From: Candidatus Hydrogenedens sp.
GTDB taxonomy: Bacteria; Hydrogenedentota; Hydrogenedentia; Hydrogenedentales; JAEUWI01
Direction: 5' to 3'
Assembly: GCA_016125095.1 (NCBI GenBank)
Contig: WGMK01000003.1
Span: forward strand, 62,001-126,000
Length of the DNA: 64,000 nt
The notes below the pieces were generated by a model. The model was not told the DNA's origin and ran no database searches. It saw only the letters and a list, made by a program, of their open reading frames with translations. Made by a program: the position numbers and the translations under genes. This document shows positions 51,019-59,059 of the stretch, in pieces. How positions within the stretch are numbered: position 1 is the stretch's first letter; the number at the start of each line of letters is the position of its first letter.

Positions 51019-52932
51019 CTACGGAATGGTGATGGTCTGGCTCACCTTGGCGGTGTTGCCGGCGGCGTCGGTGGCGCGGTATTCGAGGGTGTGGTTGCCG
51101 GACGCGAGGTCTTCGTCGCGCATCCATTCGAACACGGCACGCTCGGGATCGTAGGAAGTTAGCAGCCACTGGCCATCGAGATAGAGCGTGACTTCCTCGA
51201 CGCCGCTACCATCGTCGGCAACGGTGCCGCCGATTTTCGGGCGCTGGGTGGTGGCTTTGTAGTCGTTGCCGGGCGAGAGGCTGGAGAGCACCGGCGGGCG
51301 GGTGTCTTCGAAGAGGGCTAAGGTGCCGAAGCTGCTGCTGCTGGTCTCGAGCCAGGCGCCGTTCAGCTTCGTGCCCTGCCGCGACCAGCCGCTGCCGCTC
51401 ATTCGATAAATATGCACCTTGCTCCAGTCGGCGTCCTCGGCCGGCTTGGGGATGCGAATGGTGACGGGCGAATCGATGGGGCTGTCGGTGGGCCAGATGC
51501 GGTAGACCTTGCCCAGCTTGCGCAGGGGCGAGGGCCGCGATTCGGGGCTCTCGTAGGCGCGCGCGAAGAGGACGCCATAGGCGCTGTTGGGCGACGCCTC
51601 GACTTGGAGGCCGCCAGTCTCCCCCACGCTGCCCGCGCCGCGCGCGAATACCTCGATGGTCCGCTCGCGCTCGGCCACGCTGGCCTGATCGACGGTGAAG
51701 GTATAGGTGCCCGACCGCCGCGGCGCGACGCCCGTGCGGAAGGTGCTCATCGACACGCGCCGCATGAGTTGATCGGTCTCGCCGCCGGGGCTGCTGATTT
51801 TGAGCGTCGGGACGGTCGAGGTAGGCTGGTCGAAGGCGACGGTGAAGATGAGGAAGTTGCCTTCGCATTCGACCGACATGCGGCCGGAGGGCACGACGGG
51901 GGCGTCGGCCACGACCATCTGCACGTCCGCCTGATAGACGACGGGCACAATCAGGCGAGCGGCATTGCCCTGATAATCGGTGACGGTAATCTCGACCTGG
52001 GCGCCGGCCTCGGGCACCTGAAACCAGCCATCGCCGCGGGTATGCGCGTAGCTGCTACACACATTGCCCGGCCAGCGGAAGGCGGTCAGGAAACGCCCGT
52101 TGCGCGTAAAGAAGGGATCGTAGGACACGGCGGCGTTGCGGTGGTTGTCGTAGGAGATATTCTCGTGCCGGACGGTGAAGATCTCGGTGCCGCCATTCGT
52201 AACCTTCATCTCGCGCGCACCGAGGTTGTAACCGCCATCCCCGGGGTCGTTGAACGCGACCGCGAAGCCGATCTTTCCCGAAGCGTAGATGGGCTTGCAG
52301 GTATAGATACCATTCTCGCCGCGGAGCAATTCGCGCTCGACGCCGAGGATATCGCCGTCGAGGAACGAAGCCGGGCCATCGGGTACTACGAGCAGCCGCT
52401 GCAGCGCGGGGGCCGTGGTGTCGGGCCAGGTGATGCCCAGGCTCGTGGGGTCGATGGGGCGCCCGGCTGCATCACGGAGTTCGTAGTGCAGGTGCGGCGC
52501 GCCGATTCCGGTCTGACCGCTGCGCGCAATCTCCTGGCCGCGCGTTACCGGAAACTCGCCGGGCTTGGGGTAGAGATCGACCGTGTAGCTTTTCGCCGCG
52601 TGCTGCGCCGAGCGCACATACGCGGTCAGTTCCGGATAGTACTCGTCGAGGTGCCCGTAGACGGCACTGTTGCCGTCGTCGAACTGCACGTATATCGCGC
52701 GGCCGTAGCCCCACGGCGAACAGCGCACGCGGGATACATAGCCATCGCGCGCGGCAAGCACGGGGATGCCCACGCCGCCGGTGCGGAGGTCGATGCCTGC
52801 ATGGAAACGGCCGGGACGGTATTCGGCGAAACTCGAGGTGAGTATCCGGGGCAGTTCGAGCGGCCAGTGGTAGCCGCCCTCGTCCGGCGCGCCCGGAAGC
52901 AGCAGCAGCAGAAACGACAGCGCGGCCAGCAC
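51019..52932 (-). CDS. M23 (LytM) zinc metallopeptidase with C-terminal Ig-like domains
   Basis: A 637-residue exported protein. Signal peptide 1-15 (LAALSFLLLLLPGAP), then the M23 domain: RFHAGIDLRTGG (HxxxD), AARDGYVSRVRCSPWGYGRAIYVQF, YGHLDEYYPELTAYV, KPGEFPVTRGQEIARSGQTGIGAPHLHYELRD (HxH, near 145). The long C-terminal part is beta-rich with Ig/FN3-like segments, ending in TVADDGSGVEEVTLYLDG...ATDAAGNTAKVSQTITIP. It would cleave or bind peptidoglycan cross-links. The start is GTG at 52932, eight bases after the SurA-like gene; both likely act in the envelope. Confidence 0.85.
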   Translation of the reverse strand: MLAALSFLLLLLPGAPDEGGYHWPLELPRILTSSFAEYRPGRFHAGIDLRTGGVGIPVLAARDGYVSRVRCSPWGYGRAIYVQFDDGNSAVYGHLDEYYPELTAYVRSAQHAAKSYTVDLYPKPGEFPVTRGQEIARSGQTGIGAPHLHYELRDAAGRPIDPTSLGITWPDTTAPALQRLLVVPDGPASFLDGDILGVERELLRGENGIYTCKPIYASGKIGFAVAFNDPGDGGYNLGAREMKVTNGGTEIFTVRHENISYDNHRNAAVSYDPFFTRNGRFLTAFRWPGNVCSSYAHTRGDGWFQVPEAGAQVEITVTDYQGNAARLIVPVVYQADVQMVVADAPVVPSGRMSVECEGNFLIFTVAFDQPTSTVPTLKISSPGGETDQLMRRVSMSTFRTGVAPRRSGTYTFTVDQASVAERERTIEVFARGAGSVGETGGLQVEASPNSAYGVLFARAYESPESRPSPLRKLGKVYRIWPTDSPIDSPVTIRIPKPAEDADWSKVHIYRMSGSGWSRQGTKLNGAWLETSSSSFGTLALFEDTRPPVLSSLSPGNDYKATTQRPKIGGTVADDGSGVEEVTLYLDGQWLLTSYDPERAVFEWMRDEDLASGNHTLEYRATDAAGNTAKVSQTITIP

Positions 52933-52940
52933 GGCGCGCC

Positions 52941-54011
52941 CTAGGCCGGCCCGTCGAGCAGGGCGCTCAGGCTCTGCTGCAGATCCAGAAACACCTGTAC
53001 GCGTTCGGGATCGGTGGCGATCGGCTCGGTGAAGTTCTCGATGGCTTCCTCAACCTTGACACGTTCGAGGAGGCTCTTGATCTTGTCATGCACATTGCTG
53101 AGCGACATCACTTCGGAATCCTGTGTGCCGACATAGTGGACGATGTGGAAGCCCTGCGGCGACTTGACGACATTGCTCAGTTCGCCGGGTTCCAGCTTGC
53201 TCACGGCCTGGTGGAAAAACGGCGGCAGGCTGTCGGCGGGCATCATGCCCAGGTCGCCACCGCGCGAAGCATCGGGCGAATCCGAAACGTCGGCGGCGAC
53301 GGTCTCGAACTTCTCGCCGGCGCGGATACGCGCGAGGGCCTTGTCGGCCACCTTCTGGGCGGCTTCCCACGACTTGGGGCTGGCCGCCTCGCCGCCCTCG
53401 GGACGGATGTAAATCTGCTTGATGTGCACGCCGCCGGGGCGGGTGAACTGATCGATGCGGGCATCGTAGAACTTCTTGATATCGGCCTCGGGCACCTTGG
53501 TATCGACACCCTTGGCCAGCTGCGTGCGGACGCCCTGAATGAGCAGCCCCTTGCGAATGCTCTCGAGCAGGTCGGCCTTGGTCTGGCCGGACTGCTGCAG
53601 CAGGTCGGCCTCGGTGACGGCCTCGCCGGATTCCTGCACGAGATTCGCCTGCAGGTCGGCGATTTCCTTGTTGTACTGGGCGTTCACCTCGGCGTCGGTC
53701 ACGGAAATCCCGCGGCGGTAGGCCTCTTCGAGCAGCACCTTTTCGGTGATGAGATTCGCCAGCACGGTGACGCCCGTGCGCGCCCGGATGGTGTCGTCCA
53801 CCCGGTCGGCGCCCGCCATGGCGGACAGCTGCGCGATCTGCGCGCGGTACGCGGTGAGGTATTCCTCGCGGCTGACCACGCTCTTATCGACGATGGCGAC
53901 CGGGCCGGCCGGCACGGCACGCTCCACCACATCCAGCTTGGACAGGTCGGGCGCCTGGGCGAATACAGAGCCGGCAGCGAGCAGACAGACAATCAAGAGC
54001 GCGTGTTTCAT
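52941..54011 (-). CDS. SurA/PrsA-like periplasmic peptidyl-prolyl isomerase
   Basis: A 356-residue chaperone. Signal peptide (1-18, ending VFAQ), SurA_N-like helices (VVSREEYLTAYRAQIAQLSA ... VLANLITEKVLLEEAYRRGISVTDAEVNAQYNKEIADLQ), a linker, one parvulin domain (VHIKQIYIRPEGG...ALARIRAGEKFETVAADVSDSPDASRGGDLGMMPADSLPPFFHQAVSKLEPGELSNVVKSPQGFHIVHYVG) and a closing helix. SurA-type proteins guide outer-membrane proteins to BAM. The ATG at 54011 overlaps the two-helix membrane protein's stop by four bases, and the M23 gene follows. Confidence 0.88.
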   Translation of the reverse strand: MKHALLIVCLLAAGSVFAQAPDLSKLDVVERAVPAGPVAIVDKSVVSREEYLTAYRAQIAQLSAMAGADRVDDTIRARTGVTVLANLITEKVLLEEAYRRGISVTDAEVNAQYNKEIADLQANLVQESGEAVTEADLLQQSGQTKADLLESIRKGLLIQGVRTQLAKGVDTKVPEADIKKFYDARIDQFTRPGGVHIKQIYIRPEGGEAASPKSWEAAQKVADKALARIRAGEKFETVAADVSDSPDASRGGDLGMMPADSLPPFFHQAVSKLEPGELSNVVKSPQGFHIVHYVGTQDSEVMSLSNVHDKIKSLLERVKVEEAIENFTEPIATDPERVQVFLDLQQSLSALLDGPA

Positions 54012-54460
54012 TGCGGTAATTCCGATTCGTCGGTTGTTTCGTAGTGTTCCATTGCGGGCTCGTCGGGCAGGTCGATGGCCGGTACGGTCAAGTCGATCTC
54101 GGCGGCGGCCTTCTTTCTTCCCGACACCAGGCTGCGGCGCTTGTGTTCCTGCTCCGGCGGCGGCCCGAGTTCGACATAGGTGACATGCAGGATGTACCAG
54201 ACGAAGAGCCCGATGGCCGCGTAGCCTACCACAAAGGTCGCCGCTGCCCCAACGAGCACACCCGCCGTATCGACGCGCGTACCTTCGCTGTTCCACCAGG
54301 CGTAGACGAGCAGGGTCAGGGTGGCGAAGAGCGCGCCGCCTGCGAGACCCAGCCGGTGCGGCTCGACCACCAGCCACTTGGAGCCGTAGTCCTTGAAGAT
54401 CCGCCGGTGATGCGGACGTTTGACGAGTCTGCGCGGGCCTTCCTGCTTCATGCCGGGCAT
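54008..54460 (-). CDS. Small two-helix membrane protein of unknown function
   Basis: About 150 residues. A basic N-terminus (RRLVKRPHHRRIFKDYGSKW) is followed by two membrane helices (LGLAGGALFATLTLLVYAWW near 38-57 and VLVGAAATFVVGYAAIGLFVWYILHVTYVEL near 70-100) and a charged cytoplasmic C-terminus rich in Lys then Glu/Asp. I do not recognise the family. The start is uncertain: ATGs at 54460 and 54451 both lack a strong ribosome site. The stop overlaps the SurA-like gene start, so the two are translationally coupled and probably related in function (envelope). Confidence 0.65.
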   Translation of the reverse strand: MPGMKQEGPRRLVKRPHHRRIFKDYGSKWLVVEPHRLGLAGGALFATLTLLVYAWWNSEGTRVDTAGVLVGAAATFVVGYAAIGLFVWYILHVTYVELGPPPEQEHKRRSLVSGRKKAAAEIDLTVPAIDLPDEPAMEHYETTDESELPQ

Positions 54461-54499
54461 GCTATCACAGGGCGGACGCGGCACTCACCCCGCGGCAAC

Positions 54500-55525
54500 T
54501 TAGATGAAAAGTTCCTTGTTGGCGGAGACCCATTCGACCAGGCGGCGGACGCCTTCCTGCACGGAAACCTTCGGTTCCCAGCCGAGTTCTTCCTTCACCT
54601 TGCGGATATCGCTGACGTAGCAGGGCTGGTCGCCGGGGCGCCAGTCGCCGAAGGTGACCGGAATCTTGCGGCCGATGGCTTGCTCGATCATGGGACCGAA
54701 CTCGCGCCACACGGACATCGTGAACTGGGGTCCGCCGCCGACGTTGTAGATCTTGCCGGCAGCGATATCGCGCTTGGCGGAGGCTGTGAGATAGGCCTCG
54801 ACCAGGTCATCGACAAAGAGCACGTCGCGCACCTGCTTGCCGTCGCCGAAGATGCTGATATCGCGCCCGAGCACAGCCGCGATGACGAACCACGCCACCC
54901 AGCCTTGATCCTCGACCCCGAACTGGCGGTAGCCGTAGATGCAGGATTGGCGCATGACCACGGTGGGGATGCCGTAGATGCGGTTGTAGTCGCGGATGTA
55001 TTGGTCAGCCGCGCCCTTGGAACAGCCGTAGGGCGAATGGAAATCGAGCAGTTCGGTCTCGGGAATGCCGAGGGGATAGTCGCGGTACTGGTAGCGGTCT
55101 TCGAGCTCGTCGATGATGATGTGCTCCATGCCGCCGTAGACCTTGTTGGTCGACGAATAAATCACCAGCGGCTTCTGGCCGGAAAGGCGCACGCCCTCGA
55201 GCACGTTGAAGGTGCCGAGTGCATTGATTTCGAAGTCCTCGCGCGGGTCTTTGACCGAGGTGGTCACGGCGACCTGCCCGGCCAGGTGGATGACGGTGTC
55301 GATACCCGCGTGCTCGGCGAAGACCTTGGCGACAGCGTCCGCATCGCGCAGGTCGGCCTTCACGAAGGTGAACTCGCCCTTGCCGCGCAGGTATGCGAGG
55401 TTGGACTCGGTGCCCTTTCGGCTGAGGTTATCGATGACGATAACCTCGTGGCCGTCGCGCAGCAGCCGCTCGACCGTATTGCAGCCGATGAACCCGGCGC
55501 CGCCGGTAACAACGAATTTCCCCAT
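54500..55525 (-). CDS. NAD-dependent sugar epimerase, CDP-paratose 2-epimerase-like
   Basis: A 341-residue extended SDR. NAD site FVVTGGAGFIGCNTVERLL; then HLAGQVAVTTSVKDPREDFEINALGTFNVLE, YSSTNKVYGGMEH, and the catalytic YxxxK in FHSPYGCSKGAADQYIRDY. The downstream MRQSCIYGYRQFGVEDQGWVAWFVIAAVLGRDISIFGDGKQVRDVLFVDDLVEAY is distinctive for CDP-paratose/tyvelose 2-epimerases. It would supply a 3,6-dideoxyhexose-type or related nucleotide sugar for LPS. It lies three bases after the GT4 gene, so the pair is an operon. The exact sugar is inferred from family resemblance. Confidence 0.85.
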   Translation of the reverse strand: MGKFVVTGGAGFIGCNTVERLLRDGHEVIVIDNLSRKGTESNLAYLRGKGEFTFVKADLRDADAVAKVFAEHAGIDTVIHLAGQVAVTTSVKDPREDFEINALGTFNVLEGVRLSGQKPLVIYSSTNKVYGGMEHIIIDELEDRYQYRDYPLGIPETELLDFHSPYGCSKGAADQYIRDYNRIYGIPTVVMRQSCIYGYRQFGVEDQGWVAWFVIAAVLGRDISIFGDGKQVRDVLFVDDLVEAYLTASAKRDIAAGKIYNVGGGPQFTMSVWREFGPMIEQAIGRKIPVTFGDWRPGDQPCYVSDIRKVKEELGWEPKVSVQEGVRRLVEWVSANKELFI

Positions 55526-55528
55526 GAT

Positions 55529-56701
55529 TCAGGCTCCCGTCGCCGGGCCGACGAGGCGCTCTACCGCCTCGAACAGCCGTTGGCCTTCGATCTCGTAACA
55601 GTATTTTTCGCGGGCCACGCGGAGCGCGTTGGCCGCCATGCGTTCATAATCCGCCTCGTCGGCCAGCACGCGGTTGATGGCGTTAGCAATCGCTGCGGCA
55701 TCCTCCGGGTCGGCGCACACCCCGACGTCGTTCTTCTCCACCACGTCAATCATACCCGGAAAGTCCGACGCGATCACCGGCAGGCCGGCCATGAGGTATT
55801 GAAACAGCTTGATGGGGGCGCAATAAAGGTGGTTGAGGCCGTCGTCGAGCTGGGTTTGCAGCCCCAGGTGCGCGCTGTAGGCGAAATCCATCACCTCGCT
55901 CGGGTGTACGGGCGGGTGCACGAAGACGCGATCCTCAACACCACAGGCCTTGATCTTGGCCTCGGCATTGTAGCCCGGGCCGAGCGGGCCGATGAGGAAG
56001 AGCACCACCCCGGGCGCGAAGGATTGCGCCGCCTCGATGAATTCGTCGGTGCAGCGGGCCTTCTTGAGTTCGCCCATGTAGTAGACGACCTTGCGGGCCT
56101 CGACGCCGCGCTCGGCGAGCCAGTCTTGAATTTTGGTGGTGCGCTTCGGCTCGGCGAAGGGCGGCACATTGAGGATGACCAGCGGCATTTCTTTCGCGCC
56201 GTATTTGTCCACCATGACCTGGGCCCGGTTGGGTTCGCAGGCGATGACCAGATCCGGGGCGTTAATGAGCCGGCGCTCGAGCCCGATCCAGAACCATTGC
56301 GGCTTGAAGCCGGGGCGCTCGCTGTACAGCTCGATGGAGTAATAGATGAACTTGGCGCCGGTCAGCCGGGACACCACCCAGGCCGCAGGGAGGGTATCGA
56401 GGTCGATGGCGACGACCACATGGGGCCGCTGCCACAGGCCGATGAGGATGGCGCGGAGAGTGAATTCCACGAATATCAGCGGCTCGATGAATTTCGATTT
56501 GGGCAGGCGGCGGAGCCACAAATCGAGGATGAGGTTGCGCATGCCGGGGCGGTCTTCTTCGCGCTTGTTGCGGTCGCGCACGCGCGACTTGACGACCGTG
56601 ACCGCGTAGCCGCGTTCGGCGAGACCATCGACGAACTGGCGCTCCGGCGGAATCAGGTATGGCAAGAACGCCATACGGAATACGCAAATACGCTTGGTCA
56701 C
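55529..56701 (-). CDS. Glycosyltransferase, GT4 family
   Basis: A 390-residue GT-B enzyme. N-domain: RICVFRMAFLPYLIPPERQFVDGLAERGYAVTVVKSR, PHVVVAIDLDTLPAAWVVSRLTGAKFIYYSIELY. C-domain: VVYYMGELKKARCTDEFIEAA, VVLFLIGPLGPGYN, DRVFVHPPVHPSEVMDFAYSAHLGLQTQL and the donor-binding APIKLFQYLMAGLPVIASDFPGMIDVV. It begins with GTG at 56701. Together with the paratose-type epimerase next to it, it probably adds the modified sugar to a surface glycan. Confidence 0.85.
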   Translation of the reverse strand: MTKRICVFRMAFLPYLIPPERQFVDGLAERGYAVTVVKSRVRDRNKREEDRPGMRNLILDLWLRRLPKSKFIEPLIFVEFTLRAILIGLWQRPHVVVAIDLDTLPAAWVVSRLTGAKFIYYSIELYSERPGFKPQWFWIGLERRLINAPDLVIACEPNRAQVMVDKYGAKEMPLVILNVPPFAEPKRTTKIQDWLAERGVEARKVVYYMGELKKARCTDEFIEAAQSFAPGVVLFLIGPLGPGYNAEAKIKACGVEDRVFVHPPVHPSEVMDFAYSAHLGLQTQLDDGLNHLYCAPIKLFQYLMAGLPVIASDFPGMIDVVEKNDVGVCADPEDAAAIANAINRVLADEADYERMAANALRVAREKYCYEIEGQRLFEAVERLVGPATGA

Positions 56702-56914
56702 TCGTTCCTCGTGCTGAATGCTCGGTCACAGGGTCCCGCCCGAGGGGAACCGCAGCGGCGGAATCGGGGGGATAAAGCGGCCCGAACCGGGCGCTTCGCT
56801 GGCGGAAAGCCTAGCATAGGGCCTTGGGGCAGTTCCAAGCCGGGGCGGCGCGCAGCTTGCCGGAAGCGGCCGGTTGTGTCAGGATAGCGGTATTACCGAT
56901 CTGGGAGAACCGCC

Positions 56915-57964
56915 ATGAATCCGAAGATGCCGCACCTCGACCGCCGTGGTTTCCTGAAGGCGGGCGCGCTGGCCGCCGCCGCCGTATCGGCGGGCGCCGA
57001 CGACGCCCCCAAGGCCACCGCGCCGAAGCCGATTAAGACGGCGGGCACGATGCCCGAGCGCGTGCTGGGGCGCACCGGCTACAGCATGCCGGTGTTCGGG
57101 CATGGCGGCTCGGCCATGTTCAAGGGCGACATCGCCTATTACGGTGTGGACCTACCGCCGCTCGAGGCGCGCATCGCCATGGTGCGCGATGGCTATGAGA
57201 AGGGCATCCGGTATTTCGACACGGCGCGCATCTACGGCGAGAGCGAAGAGATTATGGGTGCGGCGCTCAAGGACGTCCGCGAAAACGTGTTCATCGCATC
57301 CAAGGCGATGGTGGCCGAAGTCGACCGCGTGCGATCGAGCGTCGAGCGGTCGCTCGAGGCGCTCGGCATGGACTACGTGGACTCGATGCAGATTCACGGC
57401 CCCATCATCGAGCGGCTGGGCTATGACGGCTGCATGCCGATCTATGAAGAGATGGCCAAGCTGCGCGACGAGGGGCTCATCCGGTTCATCGGCATCACCG
57501 GCCACAGCCGTTTCGAGGAAATGTACAAGCTGATCGATTCGGGGCAGTTCGACACGCTGCTCATCGAGTTCGGTTTTTTCCACAAGGGCTACAACACGCG
57601 GCATTCGGAGGAATCGGTGGCCTGGCGCGAGAAGACCGTGGCGCGCGCCGCCGAGGTGAACACCGGCGTGGTGGCGATGAAGGTGCTCGGTGCGTGGATT
57701 TACAGCCACAACTCGTCGAACCTGATTCCCGATTTCGACGAAGAAAAGCGCAAGGGCCTGGCCGCCGCAGCCATCCGCCATGTGCTCAGCGACGAGCGCG
57801 TGAGCGTGCTCAATATCGGCATCTCGCTGCCGGAAGACATCGACGCCAACCTCGCCATCCTCAACGGCGACACCACCTACACCGAGGCCGACAAAGCCCT
57901 CCTCGCCGAATTCGCCGACCGTGCCTACCAGCATCCCATGGTGCAGGAATTGAAGCTGGTGTAA
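56915..57964 (+). CDS. Aldo/keto reductase with twin-arginine-type signal
   Basis: A 349-residue AKR. The N-terminus carries DRRGFLKAGALAAAAVSAG, a Tat signal of the RRxFLK kind, so export across the inner membrane is expected. The AKR catalytic tetrad is complete: Asp and Tyr in FDTARIYGESEE, Lys in IASKAMVAE, His in DSMQIHGP. The barrel is otherwise normal and ends with a helix at VQELKLV. Tat-exported AKRs are common in planctomycete-like bacteria; the cofactor-loaded enzyme would be moved folded. GGGAG precedes the ATG. Monocistronic. Substrate unknown. The C-terminal Fe-S domain seen in some relatives is absent. Confidence 0.87.
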   Translation: MNPKMPHLDRRGFLKAGALAAAAVSAGADDAPKATAPKPIKTAGTMPERVLGRTGYSMPVFGHGGSAMFKGDIAYYGVDLPPLEARIAMVRDGYEKGIRYFDTARIYGESEEIMGAALKDVRENVFIASKAMVAEVDRVRSSVERSLEALGMDYVDSMQIHGPIIERLGYDGCMPIYEEMAKLRDEGLIRFIGITGHSRFEEMYKLIDSGQFDTLLIEFGFFHKGYNTRHSEESVAWREKTVARAAEVNTGVVAMKVLGAWIYSHNSSNLIPDFDEEKRKGLAAAAIRHVLSDERVSVLNIGISLPEDIDANLAILNGDTTYTEADKALLAEFADRAYQHPMVQELKLV

Positions 57965-57971
57965 CCATTCT

Positions 57972-58002
57972 GCTGTGGGCGGGTTTCCCGACCCGCCCAC
58001 AG
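57972..58002. repeat. Short palindromic repeat copy, left of the PLD-like gene
   Basis: A perfect 12-bp stem (CTGTGGGCGGGT 57973-57984 with 57991-58002, loop TTCCCG). The first 21 bases (57972-57992) are identical to 58868-58888 in the larger element beyond the PLD-like gene. There is no T-run, so it is a poor terminator. It looks like a collapsed or solo end of the larger element. Confidence 0.65.
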
Positions 58003-58067
58003 GAAGTGTGACGGGGCATTGGAACCCATGAGGCCTATGGGACGAATGCCGTTTCGGGCGACGACAA

Positions 58068-58775
58068 CTACGTAAAATTCAGCGATGCCGGCCAGAGAAA
58101 GTAAGGACCGAAGCGCGGGCTCATGCGGAATTCCCCCCCGGCTGCTTTGCCGGCTGTCGTGATGTAATGATTACCATCGCGAAGTTCGAGATAACCGGCG
58201 GCCGTGAGTTTGTCGAGCAATTCCTGCGTGCTGATACCCAGTTTCTTGGCCAACTTGGACGTGGTCAGCTTGTCGGGTGATTCTTCTTCGCCGGCCCCCT
58301 GCGGCGCTTCCGCAGTTGCTTCCTTGTCCACCTTCTCGAGCGACATGCGGACCTCATCGCTTATTCGGATGATGCGCTGTGCCTCCTCGTAGGCTTCGCG
58401 GTACAGGTCGGCGTCCTCTGAACGGATTATCGCTACGCCCATTTCGTTGTTGTTGACCTGACTGAATTCGTAGAGATTCAGACTGGTGATGATGCAGGTT
58501 TCTTCGTTCAGGTAGCACTTGGCGTGGAGGTTCTTGCAGAAGCTCGTGCGGATATACGATAGCTCCTTGAGCCAGTTGATCTCCTCCGGCTGCAATTCGT
58601 TCTTGCCGTAGACAATCCGCACATCAATCTTGAGCCGGTTCTTGTCTTCCAGCAATTCCTTGACGCGATCATTCAGTTTAAGGAAGGGGCTGATAAGTAC
58701 CAGCCGGTCGGATGCGCCCTTGATGAGCTCTTCGAGAAAATAGTTGGTCGCACTGGTATTCAGAAACTTGGCCAA
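58068..58775 (-). CDS. Phospholipase D-like domain protein with C-terminal winged-helix region
   Basis: A 235-residue protein. Residues about 1-140 are a single PLD-like domain: TNYFLEELIKGASDRLVLISPFLKL, and the HKD-type motif LHAKCYLNEETCIITSLNLYEFS, where glutamate occupies the usual aspartate position. Residues about 165-215 (KLTTSKLAKKLGISTQELLDKLTAAGYLELRDGNHYIT) look like a winged helix. Single-HKD proteins dimerise to form one nuclease or phosphodiesterase site, and some act in restriction or phage defence. Base composition is visibly lower in GC than the flanking genes, and copies of a palindromic repeat lie on both sides, suggesting horizontal arrival. Upstream, ACGGT/ACCGT inverted repeats (58803-58826) could be an operator. 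Confidence 0.75.
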   Translation of the reverse strand: MAKFLNTSATNYFLEELIKGASDRLVLISPFLKLNDRVKELLEDKNRLKIDVRIVYGKNELQPEEINWLKELSYIRTSFCKNLHAKCYLNEETCIITSLNLYEFSQVNNNEMGVAIIRSEDADLYREAYEEAQRIIRISDEVRMSLEKVDKEATAEAPQGAGEEESPDKLTTSKLAKKLGISTQELLDKLTAAGYLELRDGNHYITTAGKAAGGEFRMSPRFGPYFLWPASLNFT

Positions 58776-58865
58776 GGCGATTGTCTCCGCATGAGGTGAT
58801 CTACGGTCACGTACCGCGATTACCGTAATATCTCACGCACGGGTTTTCAAGGTGGATATGCGTCT

Positions 58866-58999
58866 CCGCTGTGGGCGGGTTTCCCGACTCGACTACTCTT
58901 CTGACCGGCAGGTCTCTATGCGTATTCCGCGCCATCGCGCCAAGATCTTGAGACCTGCGGTCAGAAGAGTGGCGGGGTCGGGAGACCCTGCCACAGCGG
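58866..58999. repeat. 134-base palindromic MITE-like element
   Basis: Nested inverted repeats: outer arms 58866-58888 and 58977-58999 match at 20 of 23 bases; inner arms 58895-58916 and 58950-58970 match at 21 pairs with one bulged G. A centre of about 33 bases includes the palindrome CAAGATCTTG (58941-58950). There is no ORF and no transposase. GGATAT occurs just outside both ends (58854-58859, 59005-59010) but not directly at the arms, so it is only a weak target-site-duplication candidate. The remaining flanks of the 58776-59059 gap hold nothing else I can support. Confidence 0.7.
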
Positions 59000-59059
59000 G
59001 AAGCGGATATTTTGAAACTCCCCTCATCCGTCCTATCCGTCCCATTGGTCCCGGAACCC

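Noticed and set aside
54044..56887. 947-codon + strand open frame
   Set aside because: It is the shadow of the membrane protein, epimerase and GT4 genes on the minus strand; it has no motifs and no ribosome site.
57973..58002. Perfect 12-bp hairpin after the aldo/keto reductase as a terminator
   Set aside because: There is no U-tract on either strand, and its sequence is shared with the element beyond the PLD-like gene, so it is better explained as a repeat copy.
58854..59010. GGATAT on both sides of the palindromic element as a target-site duplication
   Set aside because: The two copies are five to six bases away from the ends of the inverted repeats and so short that chance is a fair explanation; kept only as a remark.
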